Positions 16,126 to 23,392 of a stretch of 42,600 nucleotides of DNA are shown here, in pieces. How positions within the stretch are numbered: position 1 is the stretch's first letter; every line of letters begins with the position of its first letter. The notes beneath the pieces are model-generated. The model searched no databases and was not told the origin of the DNA. It worked only from the letters and a program-made list of their open reading frames with translations. The stretch is from contig CAYUUW010000008.1 of NCBI GenBank assembly GCA_964448005.1, positions 1-42,600 of the forward strand, in the 5' to 3' direction. The DNA comes from CAYUUW01 sp964448005 (GTDB taxonomy: Bacteria > Patescibacteriota > Gracilibacteria > UM-FILTER-43-11). The translations under genes were made by a program, and so were the position numbers.

Positions 16126-16235
16126 GTGACTTTGGCGATTGGCAAACCACTATGCTCAAAGGCTGCTGGCCCAAAGCCATGCCCAATGCTAAACTCGGGC
16201 GGAGCCCAAAGGCCAGAGGAACCTAAGCCAATCCC

Positions 16236-17345
16236 ATGGAGCACAAAAGCATCCAGACCGAGATCGACGCCAGCTTCCTGTNNNNNNNNNNGTACCGGCG
16301 GCTGGCCGAACAGGAGGGGGATCCCACCATCGCCAATGTCTTCCGGCAGATGAGCGAGATCGAGATGGGCCATGCCCTGATCTTCGCCAAAAAGCACGGA
16401 GTCGCCAAAGAGAGGCTGCAAGAGCCCTCGTGGCGAGCCAAGACGCTGAACAGGATCGGCAAGGCTTTCGGATACGACCATGTGCTGGACGCCCTGATGG
16501 AGACCGAAAAAAGCATCTCCAACGCCATCCTGGTCGCCAAGCGGAAAACCAGAATGGAGCCCACCGGAGCGGAAACGAATCATGTCGAAGTGCTGCGCGC
16601 CATCCTGGAAAAAGAAGAGAAGGTCAGCGGCAAGCATTTGGCCAAATTCGAAAGCCGGCACAGGCACATGGGCGGAAACGCTATAAGGGCCGCCGTGCTG
16701 GGCGGAAACGACGGCCTAGTCTCCAACTTCAGCCTGCTGATGGGCATCGCGGGGGCCAGCGCAGACAGGGAGACGATTTTGCTCGCTGGCCTGGCGGGCC
16801 TTCTGGCTGGAGCCCTTTCCATGGCCTTGGGCGAATGGATCTCTGTCAAAAGCTCCCAGGAGCTGTACCAGAACCAAATGGACATCGAAATGGAGGAGCT
16901 GGAGAACAACCCGGAGGGCGAGATGCAGGAGCTGGCGCTCATCTACATGGCCAAAGGCATTCCTCAGGAGCAGGCCAAGAAAATGGCCCAGGAAACAGCC
17001 AAGGACAAGGCCCGCTTCCACGAAGTGCTGGTGAAGGAGGAGCTGGGCATCGACCCGGAAGAGATGAAGGGCTCCGCGAATGAGGCGGCGGGCTATTCTT
17101 TCGTGCTGTTCTCTTTCGGGGCCATCCTTCCTGTGTTGCCCTTCATGCTGCTGAACGGAAAAGCAGCCATGGCAGCCAGCATCGTCGCCAGCGCGGCGGG
17201 CCTTTTCGGAATCGGAGCGGCCATCACTCTCTTCACCGGAAAAAACGTGTGGCTTTCGGGCGGGAGGCAGATGCTTTTCGGCCTTGCCGCCGCAGGCCTC
17301 ACCTTCGGAATCGGAAAGCTGATCGGAATCTCCATAGCCGGATAA
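16236..17345 (+). CDS. Ferritin-like/VIT1 fusion, predicted iron/manganese exporter
   Basis: About 369 residues. N-terminal 150 residues: a rubrerythrin/ferritin-like four-helix domain, with 'EIDASFL' (gap) 'YRRLAEQEGDPTIANVFRQMSEIEMGHA' supplying Glu-x-x-His and further Glu ligands ('METEKSISNAIL', 'ILEKEEKVSGKH'). C-terminal part: VIT1/CCC1 domain, 'RAAVLGGNDGLVSNFSLLMGIAGA', 'LLAGALSMALGEWISVKSSQEL', a charged metal-binding helix (EMEELENNPEGEMQELALIYM) and three more spans. The layout is that of membrane-bound ferritin MbfA, which exports iron. Ten N at 16282-16291 interrupt the first helix, but both sides are in the same frame. Start ATG 16236, 110 nt after elp3. Confidence 0.9.
   Translation: MEHKSIQTEIDASFLXXXXYRRLAEQEGDPTIANVFRQMSEIEMGHALIFAKKHGVAKERLQEPSWRAKTLNRIGKAFGYDHVLDALMETEKSISNAILVAKRKTRMEPTGAETNHVEVLRAILEKEEKVSGKHLAKFESRHRHMGGNAIRAAVLGGNDGLVSNFSLLMGIAGASADRETILLAGLAGLLAGALSMALGEWISVKSSQELYQNQMDIEMEELENNPEGEMQELALIYMAKGIPQEQAKKMAQETAKDKARFHEVLVKEELGIDPEEMKGSANEAAGYSFVLFSFGAILPVLPFMLLNGKAAMAASIVASAAGLFGIGAAITLFTGKNVWLSGGRQMLFGLAAAGLTFGIGKLIGISIAG
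16282..16291. other. Scaffold gap (10 N)
   Basis: Ten N inside the ferritin-like domain of the VIT1 fusion gene. Confidence 0.99.
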
Positions 17346-17351
17346 GGCCAT

Positions 17352-17678
17352 TTGGCCCCCATCCATGAAAACCTGCGCCTTGCGCCTCCGGCCCGGCCAG
17401 GACCCAAGAAAAGAGCTGGAATCCTTTGCGGCGGTCTGATGGGAGTTTTCTTAGGCTCCCTTTTGGTGGTTTTCCACAACATACGACGAGCCGATTGGAC
17501 GGTTCCAATCACCCTTCTGGGCCGGATCGGATTGGCAAAGGGCGCTCTGCTGCTTGCCTTGCCAAAATGCATGGAAAAGCTTTCCAGATCGATTCTGAAA
17601 GGACCTTTTCTGGAGGCGTTCCCATTCACCGCTTTAGCCTTGGGGCTGGTATTCGGCTATTTCTGGTTTCTGGCCTAG
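17352..17678 (+). CDS. Small membrane protein, unknown
   Basis: Up to 108 residues from a TTG at 17352, or 79 from ATG 17439. Two to three hydrophobic segments: 'AGILCGGLMGVFLGSLLVVF', 'AKGALLLALPKCMEKL' (weak) and 'AFPFTALALGLVFGYFWFLA' at the very C terminus. The longer form is preferred because the first membrane segment begins before the internal ATG. It starts 6 nt after the VIT1 fusion stop and is probably translated from the same message. It converges on the SulP gene with 21 nt between the stop codons. No family recognised. Confidence 0.5.
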   Translation: MAPIHENLRLAPPARPGPKKRAGILCGGLMGVFLGSLLVVFHNIRRADWTVPITLLGRIGLAKGALLLALPKCMEKLSRSILKGPFLEAFPFTALALGLVFGYFWFLA

Positions 17679-17699
17679 CAATAGTCTATTCTGGAAAGG

Positions 17700-19079
17700 C
17701 TAGAGCTCTTCGGAAACCCCTTCGGTTTCACGGGGGCTGAGGTCACGCATGGGCTGCTTTCTGGAAAAGACCCTATTGTGCAGGTAGAAAATCACCGTGA
17801 AAATCAGCACGGCCATGTTCAGGTCCCACAGAATAGTGACCAGCGCTACCCCCGCGATCATCAGCATCTCAACGTGCGTCACAAAGATCTTCTCGTCGCC
17901 ATGGTTGGAAAAGAAGCTGTGCAGCATCCCTGAGCGATCCCGGAACCACTCCTTCAGGTACAGCCGGACCGGAACAATGTCGAAGACATCGTAGCCCACT
18001 TTGATCAGGATTCCCGCGAATACCGCCTGGGGAATCAGGTTGATGAAATCCTGGAAAAGCAGAATCTCAATCAAAGCGAAAACGCCCACCAGAATGCCGG
18101 CCAAGCGGCTGGTGGCCTTTTCCTTCACAATCAGAACAGAGCGGATCGTGGCTTGGGCGCCAGGAATGCCGCCCAGCAAAGCCACTGTTCCAATGGAAAG
18201 CCCTTGGGCGAAAAGCTCCTTGTTCTGCCTCGTCTTTTCCTTGGTCATCTTGTCAATCACCAGCGAAGTCATAAGCGTGTCCAAGTAGGCCAAAATAGCC
18301 AGCTGCAAGGCAAAAGGCAGGGCTGCGGCGAGAACGGGGAGGGACCAGAGGGTTGGCCATTGGGCACTGAAAATCTCCGCCACGTCATTCCAGGAGTGAA
18401 TGGAGGCGGTCAGCTGGACGTGCTCAATGGGGAGCTGGAGCAGGAAAGAGAGCCCCGTCATGATCAGAATGGTGAAGAAAGTCCCCGAAAGCAGGCTAGC
18501 GTACTTGGACATGTATCGGCGAAAGAATCGAGGCAGCAGGAAAACCATGGCCACCGAAGCGGCAGCCATTCCCGCATTGAGGAAAATGGAGCCTTCGTAA
18601 GCCTTCGCTCCGCCGAGGCCGAAAAGCTTCTTGATCTGGTCGAGCCAGATGATCACCGCAATTCCGTTCATGAAGCCGGAAATAACCACATTGGGGATGA
18701 AGGTGACAAACTTGCCCAAGCGAAGAAGGGCCATGAGCGCCAAGATTGCAGCAGTCAGAAAAAGGACAATATTGAAAAAATGCTCCGGATTCAGGCCGGC
18801 GAACTGGGCCACAATCCTATCGTGCGCCGCAGCCACCACGACTGCTGTGACGGTGGTCATAGGTCCTGTAGGGCCGGAGCACTGGATTCGGGTCCCCCCA
18901 AAAAGAGAAGTGACCAAGGCAATCAGCGCCGCGGACAACATGCCGGCAAAAGCCCCGCGCCCGGAAAGCACGCCGAAGGCAGCCCCTAGGCTGAGGGCCA
19001 CAAAGCTTACCGTGAGGCCGGCGATCACATTCTGCATCAGGCTGTGCCGGTTCAGCCAAGCATAGAAAGGCTTGAGCAT
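17700..19079 (-). CDS. SulP-family anion transporter without STAS domain
   Basis: About 459 residues from ATG 19079 (MLKPFYAWLNRHSLMQNV), or 473 from ATG 19121; the shorter form fits the usual SulP N terminus. Signature segments: 'NVIAGLTVSFVALSLGAAFG', 'CSGPTGPMTTVTAVVVA', 'FIPNVVISGFMNGIAVIIWL', 'AILAYLDTLMTSLVIDKMT', 'GGIPGAQATIRSVLIVKEKA' and 'FINLIPQAVFAGILIKVGYDV'. The membrane domain is complete (10-12 spans), but the protein ends after 'FYLHNRVFSRKQPMRD' and has no cytoplasmic STAS domain. Family members move sulfate, bicarbonate or dicarboxylates; the substrate cannot be assigned. The gene is alone on the minus strand. Confidence 0.9.
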   Translation of the reverse strand: MLKPFYAWLNRHSLMQNVIAGLTVSFVALSLGAAFGVLSGRGAFAGMLSAALIALVTSLFGGTRIQCSGPTGPMTTVTAVVVAAAHDRIVAQFAGLNPEHFFNIVLFLTAAILALMALLRLGKFVTFIPNVVISGFMNGIAVIIWLDQIKKLFGLGGAKAYEGSIFLNAGMAAASVAMVFLLPRFFRRYMSKYASLLSGTFFTILIMTGLSFLLQLPIEHVQLTASIHSWNDVAEIFSAQWPTLWSLPVLAAALPFALQLAILAYLDTLMTSLVIDKMTKEKTRQNKELFAQGLSIGTVALLGGIPGAQATIRSVLIVKEKATSRLAGILVGVFALIEILLFQDFINLIPQAVFAGILIKVGYDVFDIVPVRLYLKEWFRDRSGMLHSFFSNHGDEKIFVTHVEMLMIAGVALVTILWDLNMAVLIFTVIFYLHNRVFSRKQPMRDLSPRETEGVSEEL

Positions 19080-19307
19080 CGCTAAAAAAGCTAATTTTAA
19101 ACAGGAGGCTAGAAGATACATGTCTTTTGCAAAAAAACAAGAGCCTGAAAGAAGGCTTTCCCCATTCTGAACCCCTTGGAACAGCCCCTTGGCTCAAGCT
19201 GATTTTGGGGAGCTGGGAGAAAGCGCCTCAAGCCAGGAGTCGGCAATCGCCTTGCCTATCGCCCCGCGGCTCGGGTATGGTGGAGCCAGACCCTTGAAAA
19301 ATAAAAA

Positions 19308-19760
19308 ATGAAAAAAGATCTGGCTGAGGCGCTGGCCGAATTCTCAAAGGAATCTCCCGCCATTTCCCTGAGCACCGTCTCCCTGGAAGGGCAGCCCCAA
19401 TGCTCTTTGGTCTATTTTGCGGTAGACGAAAATACAGATATTCTCTTTTTTTCCAAAGAAGAGACTCGCAAGTCCCGGAATATCGAGCTCAACCCGAAAG
19501 TGGCTCTCATGGCCTACCATGAGCAGGATGAAAAAATCCTTCAGATGGAAGGGCAGGCAAAGCGAATCGAAGGCGAAAAAGAAAAGGCAAAGGCCTTCAG
19601 CCTCATCGTCAAGGCCATGAAAGGCAGAGTTGACTGGCCCCCTCCTGCCGGAAAGATCTTTGGCGGAGACCTGGCCTTGTACAAAATCACCCTTGACTGG
19701 GCGCGGCTGGGTCACTTCAAGCAAAATGACTCCGATCTCTTCACCAATCTCCTTCCTTGA
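19308..19760 (+). CDS. Pyridoxamine 5'-phosphate oxidase-like FMN-binding split-barrel protein
   Basis: 150 residues with the split-barrel pattern: 'ISLSTVSLEGQPQCSLVYFAVDENTDILFFSKEETRKSRNI' (strand, Gly-x-Pro turn, strand, then the 'f-s---t-K--ni' FMN-phosphate segment) and 'NPKVALMAYHEQDEKILQMEGQAKRI' (central strands), then a helix and 'LALYKITLDWARLGHF'. Family members bind FMN or F420 and reduce or oxidise small molecules; this one is a general-stress or PNPOx-like relative whose substrate is unknown. TTGCCT and TATGGT about 18 nt apart just upstream could place transcription initiation within about 10 nt of the ATG. Convergent with the ncRNA at 19785-20176. Confidence 0.85.
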   Translation: MKKDLAEALAEFSKESPAISLSTVSLEGQPQCSLVYFAVDENTDILFFSKEETRKSRNIELNPKVALMAYHEQDEKILQMEGQAKRIEGEKEKAKAFSLIVKAMKGRVDWPPPAGKIFGGDLALYKITLDWARLGHFKQNDSDLFTNLLP

Positions 19761-19783
19761 GCCAGGGCCAGGAAGCCGATAGG

Positions 19784-19855
19784 CGAAAAAGACAAAGGGC
19801 ACCACGGTTTTCACCATACGGCGCTCAATTTGGCGCTAAAGTGACCGTGATGCCC
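19784..19855 (-). terminator. 3' hairpin/terminator of the ncRNA
   Basis: On the minus strand GGGCATCACGGTCAC (19855-19841) pairs with GTG...ACCGTGGTGCCC (19813-19797), enclosing a GCGCC/GGCGC-type inner hairpin, followed by TTTGTCTTTTT. It is a long composite stem with a T run. Confidence 0.6.
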
Positions 19856-20176
19856 TAACGACACACTACCTTGTAGGCAGGTGGGTCTGTGCTTCGGCTT
19901 GCGCCGAAACGAGGCTCCCTACTCGAGCAGTTTTATATGAAGCCGCTACTGCGAACGGCGTGTGATTTTGTTTTTGTTTTTGGCCTCTGCCGGCCCCGAA
20001 GCGATTCGGAGCGAGAGGCTACTTTTCTCACTCGCTGCTGTCCGGATCGCAATAGCGAAGGGGGCAGCTCGTGAGGCGGGGAAAAGTAGGGAGAAAATCC
20101 AATTCAATCCAAGGATCTAATTCAGATTGAAGGATTGGCTTTTCTCTCCGCTTGCCTGCGCTTCTAAGGAACGTTT
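19785..20176 (-). ncRNA. Candidate structured non-coding RNA, about 390 nt, unknown class
   Basis: No open frame of note on either strand, yet the minus strand has a near-consensus promoter (20183-20211) at one end and a hairpin plus T run at the other. Successive stems can be drawn: GGAGAGAAAAGCCAATCC with GGATTTTCTCC (about 20150-20090), CTACTTTT with AAAAGTAG enclosing CTCACGAGCTG/CAGCGAGTGAG (about 20090-20020), CCTCT..CCGAA with TTCGG..AGAGG (about 20016-19982), an A-rich linker (AAAAACAAAAACAAAA), a CGGCGCAAGCCG-type hairpin (about 19915-19900) and the 3' terminator stem. I do not see the hallmarks of tmRNA, RNase P RNA, 6S RNA or SRP RNA. Boundaries are inferred from promoter and terminator. 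Confidence 0.6.
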
Positions 20177-20182
20177 CAAATC

Positions 20183-20211
20183 ATTATATCACTCCAAAAA
20201 TCAAAAGTCAA
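20183..20211 (-). promoter_or_regulatory. Strong promoter of the ncRNA
   Basis: On the minus strand TTGACT (20206-20211), 17-nt spacer, TATAAT (20183-20188). Expected start near 20176. The region is AT-rich and lies between the ncRNA and gmk. Confidence 0.8.
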
Positions 20212-20333
20212 TAGCTTTGTCCTTTTTTTTCCCCTAGAATCGTCTGGCTTTTTTGAGGCCTCGCAAGAAGCGGAGGCAGTCTCATCGGGCCAATGGGCCG
20301 ACAAGCATTCTCAAGCCCTTTTTTCCAGACTCC

Positions 20334-20912
20334 ATGAAAGGAAAACTATTCATTCTGGTCGGACCTTCCGGGTCAGGAAAAAGCTCGATCATCGCGGAGC
20401 TGAAAATGCTGCGACCTCAATTCACTTATCCCCTTTCGGCCACCACCAGGCCCATGCGGGACGGAGAAAGGGAGGGGGAGCTCTACCATTTCTATTCCAA
20501 GGAACAGTTCGAGCAAGGTATCCATGAAGGCAGGTTCCTGGAATACGCCGTTGTGCACCAGGACCACTTCTACGGGCTGATCAAGGAGCCGATCCTGGAA
20601 GCCTTGGCTCAAGGCAAAACGATTGTCAGGGAAATCGACATCCAGGGCTTCGACAGCCTGCGAAGGGAGATTTCCCCGGAAAACAGAGTGGCGATCTTCA
20701 TTTCCGCAGGCAGCCGCGAGGAGCTGGCGGAGAGAATCGTGAAGCGCTCCGCCATTTCTCCGGAGGAACTGGAAAAGCGCAAGCAAAGCATGCTCAAGGA
20801 GTTCGCCCGAAGCCGGGATTGCGACTATCTGGTGGAAAACAAGAACGGGGAATTGGGCAGGGCTGTACAAAAAGTAATCGGCATTATAGAATCCGGGAGC
20901 GCCGGAATATAG
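20334..20912 (+). CDS. gmk: Guanylate kinase
   Basis: 192 residues from ATG 20334 (MKGKLFILVGPSGSGKSS). It phosphorylates GMP to GDP with ATP. Visible: P-loop GPSGSGKSS, GMP-binding 'YPLSATTRPMRDGEREGELYHF' (normally S-TTR-pR-GE-dG-dY-F), 'FLEYAVVHQDHFYGL' (E-a-v-g--YGT type, here YGL instead of YGT), 'VREIDIQGFDSLRR' (normally D-D-QG) and the lid 'RIVKRSAISPEELEKRKQSM'. The YGT to YGL and 'vldiDvqG' to 'VREIDIQG' changes are modest departures. An in-frame upstream extension to a TTG at 20253 would add a basic tail with no counterpart in the family. Confidence 0.93.
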   Translation: MKGKLFILVGPSGSGKSSIIAELKMLRPQFTYPLSATTRPMRDGEREGELYHFYSKEQFEQGIHEGRFLEYAVVHQDHFYGLIKEPILEALAQGKTIVREIDIQGFDSLRREISPENRVAIFISAGSREELAERIVKRSAISPEELEKRKQSMLKEFARSRDCDYLVENKNGELGRAVQKVIGIIESGSAGI

Positions 20913-20941
20913 TCAGGCCTGAAAAAAGGGCAGCGCATCGT

Positions 20942-21016
20942 TCGGGAGTCGCCAAGTGGTAAGGCAGTGGACTCTGAATCCACCATCCGAAGGTTCGAAT
21001 CCTTCCTCCCGAGCCA
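20942..21016 (+). tRNA. tRNA-Gln (anticodon CTG)
   Basis: Acceptor stem TCGGGAG with CTCCCGA; anticodon stem GTGGA/TCCAC with loop CTCTGAA gives CTG; T arm AGGTTCGAATCCTT-type; discriminator G and encoded CCA at 21014-21016. Confidence 0.95.
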
Positions 21017-21052
21017 GCAAAGTGCGCCCGACAAGGGTCGGACGTAGTTTGC
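21017..21052. repeat. Stable stem-loop directly after tRNA-Gln
   Basis: GCAAAGTGCGCCCGAC and GTCGGACGTAGTTTGC form a nearly continuous stem around a 4-nt loop, starting at the base next to the CCA end. There is no T run, so it may be a processing or mRNA-end structure instead of a terminator. Confidence 0.6.
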
Positions 21053-21389
21053 TGATGCGCAGGGGGGGATGAGAAGCCTGTGCCGAGCCTGCCTTTGCCG
21101 TAGCGGCTTCGCGCAGGCAGGCGCAGCCGAGGCAAAGCCCAACTCTACTTTTTTGCCCGAAGGATAGCCTTTGCAAAGCTTCAGAAAGCTTGCCCTTGCT
21201 CACTAAAAACCCAAAGGGAGCTACTGGACACAGGCGGCCCTGCTGGTCATTAACGCTGATTAATGGCTTCTGTATTTTTTTTCTAGGGTTCGATTGGGCT
21301 GGCCCTGGCGCTTAGGGGAAAGTAGGTGTATGGTGAGCGGTGGATTGTGCCAAGCCCTCCTTCAAGAGGATTTGTCATAAAGCCGACCC
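21053..21389. other. Spacer between tRNA-Gln and the C39-like gene
   Basis: No credible gene. It contains an imperfect inverted repeat CTTTGCC...GGCAAAG (about 21092-21137) with a GCAGGCAG core, and a CATTAA/TTAATG hairpin (21248-21265) followed within 10 nt by eight T, which may act as a weak terminator. Confidence 0.5.
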
Positions 21390-21869
21390 ATGATCACAGA
21401 GGAAAAGCAAATGCTTCGCCAGGACGACGCCCGCTGGGGCGAGCTTTTTATCGTTCCGCCCTACACGATACGGGACTGGGGCTGCACCATCACCAGTCTC
21501 TGCCGGCTTCATTTTGCGATCAACGGAAAAAGGGCCACTCCTGCGGACATGGTCCAAAAGCTGGAATTCAATAATTCGGGAATGCTGATTTGGGCTTCGT
21601 TGGGGAAAATCGGCCTCCAGGCCACTCGCCACAAGCGCAAGCCAACCCATGAGGAGCTGACCCAGCACACCCTGCCGGACCCCAGGGCGGAAGGCGGCTT
21701 TTCCGAAAAGGGAATGCTGCTGGAGCTGGATTACCTGATCGACCATTGGGTCTCATTGGAGAAAAATTCGGTGCTGCCCTGGGTGCTGGTGATGGACCCT
21801 TTGAGGGGGCACATTGTGAGGAAGCTCAAGTGGGATATAATGGGCTTTTCCATAATCGAAAAGGCTTAA
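21390..21869 (+). CDS. C39-like papain-fold protein
   Basis: 159 residues. The N terminus 'MLRQDDARWGELFIVPPYTI' then 'DWGCTITSLCRLHFAINGKRATPADMVQKL' matches the peptidase C39-like pattern (Q-D--WG, then G-C-x-x-T-S with the nucleophile Cys at about residue 32, then 'TP-dv---l'). 'MDPLRGHIVRKLKWDI' supplies a candidate catalytic His and Asp. There is no signal peptide and no membrane segment, unlike secreted members, so it may act in the cytosol or be delivered by another route. Related proteins are proteases, peptidoglycan hydrolases or effector domains; the substrate is unknown. It is a single gene. Confidence 0.65.
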   Translation: MITEEKQMLRQDDARWGELFIVPPYTIRDWGCTITSLCRLHFAINGKRATPADMVQKLEFNNSGMLIWASLGKIGLQATRHKRKPTHEELTQHTLPDPRAEGGFSEKGMLLELDYLIDHWVSLEKNSVLPWVLVMDPLRGHIVRKLKWDIMGFSIIEKA

Positions 21870-22081
21870 GGAGCCCATTGGCACCGGGGCGTTTCAGCCC
21901 AATGCTTTTGCAGGCTCAGACCCAAAAGCGCAATCGGGGCGACATGGCGGCTGCCGAATGGCCACGCAAAACTCGCCCGCCAAAAAAAGCAGGCCACGCC
22001 CCACATCGCCGAGATTTTTTGGGGGTTTTTGGAGGCTGATTGATTTAAAAAATAATTTCAAAGATTCTGCAATTTAAAAAT
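21870..22081. other. Spacer before the SOS cassette
   Basis: No convincing gene. The first half is GC-rich with short repeats, the second half AT-rich, leading into the terminator at 22082. Confidence 0.5.
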
Positions 22082-22106
22082 ACAGCTTTTTTAAGCTGTT
22101 TTTTTG
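22082..22106 (+). terminator. Intrinsic terminator
   Basis: ACAGCTT (22082-22088), loop TTTT, AAGCTGT (22093-22099), then a run of eight T. It isolates the SOS cassette from upstream transcription. Confidence 0.75.
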
Positions 22107-22145
22107 ATTAAAAGTAAACAAAAGTTCAATTTTCTATTGCAAAGG

Positions 22146-22159
22146 TGAACGATTGTTCA
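22146..22159 (+). promoter_or_regulatory. LexA (SOS) box
   Basis: TGAACGATTGTTCA is a perfect palindrome of the GAAC-N4-GTTC type bound by Gram-positive-style LexA/DinR. It lies 31 nt before the first small gene of the lexA operon and overlaps a likely promoter (TTGCAA at 22137, CATAAA at 22158), so LexA would repress its own operon. Confidence 0.8.
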
Positions 22160-22190
22160 TAAACTGGAGACAACAGCTAACCCAAAAAAC

Positions 22191-22388
22191 ATGATTGCCA
22201 ATTTCCTTCTGGCCCTTGGGCTGATCGCAGCCGCCACGCTAAGCTTGGGCGCATTGGGCCGCTCCCCATTGCTGATAGAAGGGGTCGCGCGAAGGCTGCT
22301 GCGCCTCAGCCGGCGCTCCAAGCTTTTGACCGCTTCTCTGCTCAGGGCCTATCTGCACTACCGAAGAATGGTCAAGCTCTCGGCCTAG
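22191..22388 (+). CDS. SOS-controlled small membrane protein
   Basis: 65 residues. One N-terminal membrane segment (MIANFLLALGLIAAATLSLG) is followed by a strongly basic tail (GVARRLLRLSRRSKLLTASLLRAYLHYRRMVKLSA) with nine Arg and two Lys and a likely amphipathic helix. No homology recognised. It is the first gene after the LexA box and precedes lexA, so it should be DNA-damage inducible. In other bacteria small SOS membrane proteins either block division (YneA, SidA type) or depolarise membranes (TisB type); which applies here is open. Its first four residues match the next micro-gene. Confidence 0.65.
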   Translation: MIANFLLALGLIAAATLSLGALGRSPLLIEGVARRLLRLSRRSKLLTASLLRAYLHYRRMVKLSA

Positions 22389-22412
22389 CCTTATCCTAAA
22401 AACCCCTTTAAC

Positions 22413-22490
22413 ATGATCGCGAATCTGATTATCGCCCTCTTCGTTCTTTCAGGCCTCGTAGGATTCTTCTTTATCAATGACCTTACCTAA
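22413..22490 (+). CDS. 25-residue single-TM micropeptide before lexA
   Basis: MIANLIIALFVLSGLVGFFF then INDLT and a TAA stop. It is almost entirely one membrane helix and begins MIAN like the 65-residue protein upstream, both behind 'A-ACATGAT', which suggests duplication of the N-terminal segment. It overlaps the lexA start region (lexA ATG 22477 lies inside; a second in-frame ATG at 22492 follows the stop by 1 nt), so translation is probably coupled. The size and hydrophobicity resemble SOS-induced membrane peptides. Support is positional and by the shared start; no homolog recognised. Confidence 0.5.
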   Translation: MIANLIIALFVLSGLVGFFFINDLT

Positions 22491-23067
22491 AATGACCGAT
22501 TCTTCAGATAAAATAGAGCGAATCCGGGCCTTCTACAGGGCCAACAAGATCATGCCCACCTACGACGAGCTCTGCCTCATCTTCGGATTCAAGTCCAAGA
22601 ACGCCGCCTTCAAGCTGGTGCACAAAATGGTCGAGGACGGATTCGTTCAAAAAATGGACAAAGGACGCCTGAAGCCAGGGCCTCACTTTCTTGGCCTTCC
22701 CCTATTCAATTCGGTGCAGGCCGGCCCCCCCACAGCCGAAGAGGAGATGCTGATGGAGCATGTGGACCTTAATGACTACCTTGTCCCCCACCCTTCGCGC
22801 ACCGTTCTCCTGAACGTTCGAGGGGACAGCATGATTGATGCCGGAATCCAGGAGGGCGACAAGGCCATTGTGGAAACAGGGGCCCATGCAGCCACAGGAG
22901 ACATTGTGGTCGCCATTGTGGATGGAGCCTACACTATAAAATACCTGGACAAGGACTTGAAGGGCCGCATCCTATTGCAGCCCGGGAACCCCAAATACAA
23001 GCCCATTGCGCCAAGCAGCGAAATGAGCCTGTTCGGAAAAGTGGTGGGCGTGGTCAGGAAAGTGTGA
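22477..23067 (+). CDS. lexA: SOS repressor LexA
   Basis: 196 residues from ATG 22477 (191 from ATG 22492). N-terminal winged HTH: 'IERIRAFYRANKIMPTYDEL' then 'FGFKSKNAAFKLVHKMVEDGFV'. The self-cleavage site Ala-Gly is in 'NSVQAGPP' (about residue 83), the catalytic Ser in 'VRGDSMIDAGIQEGD' (about 122) and the catalytic Lys in 'AYTIKYL' (about 160), so the S24 autoprotease is intact. RecA-stimulated cleavage derepresses its targets. The operon carries two small membrane peptides and a LexA box upstream. Confidence 0.93.
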   Translation: MTLPKMTDSSDKIERIRAFYRANKIMPTYDELCLIFGFKSKNAAFKLVHKMVEDGFVQKMDKGRLKPGPHFLGLPLFNSVQAGPPTAEEEMLMEHVDLNDYLVPHPSRTVLLNVRGDSMIDAGIQEGDKAIVETGAHAATGDIVVAIVDGAYTIKYLDKDLKGRILLQPGNPKYKPIAPSSEMSLFGKVVGVVRKV

Positions 23068-23091
23068 AAACCTCTGCCCCATTAAGTCCGC

Positions 23092-23271
23092 ATGCCATTT
23101 ATTGCCAATATTCTTCCTATGAGAAAAGAGGAGTTCTTTTGCTATGAAGACGAAAACAGCCTAAAGCTGAGCTTCCCCAACGGCATCAGCCCCAAAAGAC
23201 TGCCGGAGATCGTCCGCAGAGTCCAAAAAGGGAGCTATGGTGGTCCCGGGTGGAATCGAACCACCATCTAA
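23092..23271 (+). CDS. Short ORF running into the tRNA-Arg gene
   Basis: 59 residues (MPFIANILPMRKEEFFCYED...). The last 12 codons lie in the tRNA-Arg gene on the other strand, encoding 'YGGPGWNRTTI'. The body looks protein-like ('SLKLSFPNGISPKRLPEIVRRVQKG'), so this may be the remnant of a longer gene truncated at the tRNA. An internal ATG at 23119 is the alternative start. No family recognised; low confidence. Confidence 0.35.
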   Translation: MPFIANILPMRKEEFFCYEDENSLKLSFPNGISPKRLPEIVRRVQKGSYGGPGWNRTTI

Positions 23272-23312
23272 GCCTTAGGAGTGCCTTATTCTATCCGTTG
23301 AACTACGGGACC
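23238..23312 (-). tRNA. tRNA-Arg (anticodon CCT)
   Basis: Minus strand. Acceptor GGTCCCG with CGGGACC, D stem GTTC/GAAT, anticodon loop CTCCTAA (CCT), T arm GGTGG-TTCGATT-CCACC, encoded ACCA. The anticodon stem has an A-G mismatch next to the loop (31-39) and one G-T pair. Confidence 0.9.
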
Positions 23313-23392
23313 GCACGCAGGGAGTATACCTTATGACCAGGGAATCCAAAACAATCAGCCTTATCCTTCCCGCATTGCCCAGCTCAAAGAAG

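Noticed and set aside
19785..20176. tmRNA (a tag-like stretch AKNKNK or FAVAA can be read near the A-rich linker)
   Set aside because: No tRNA-like 5' and 3' ends, no encoded CCA, and the tag-like residues fall in different frames without a fitting stop.
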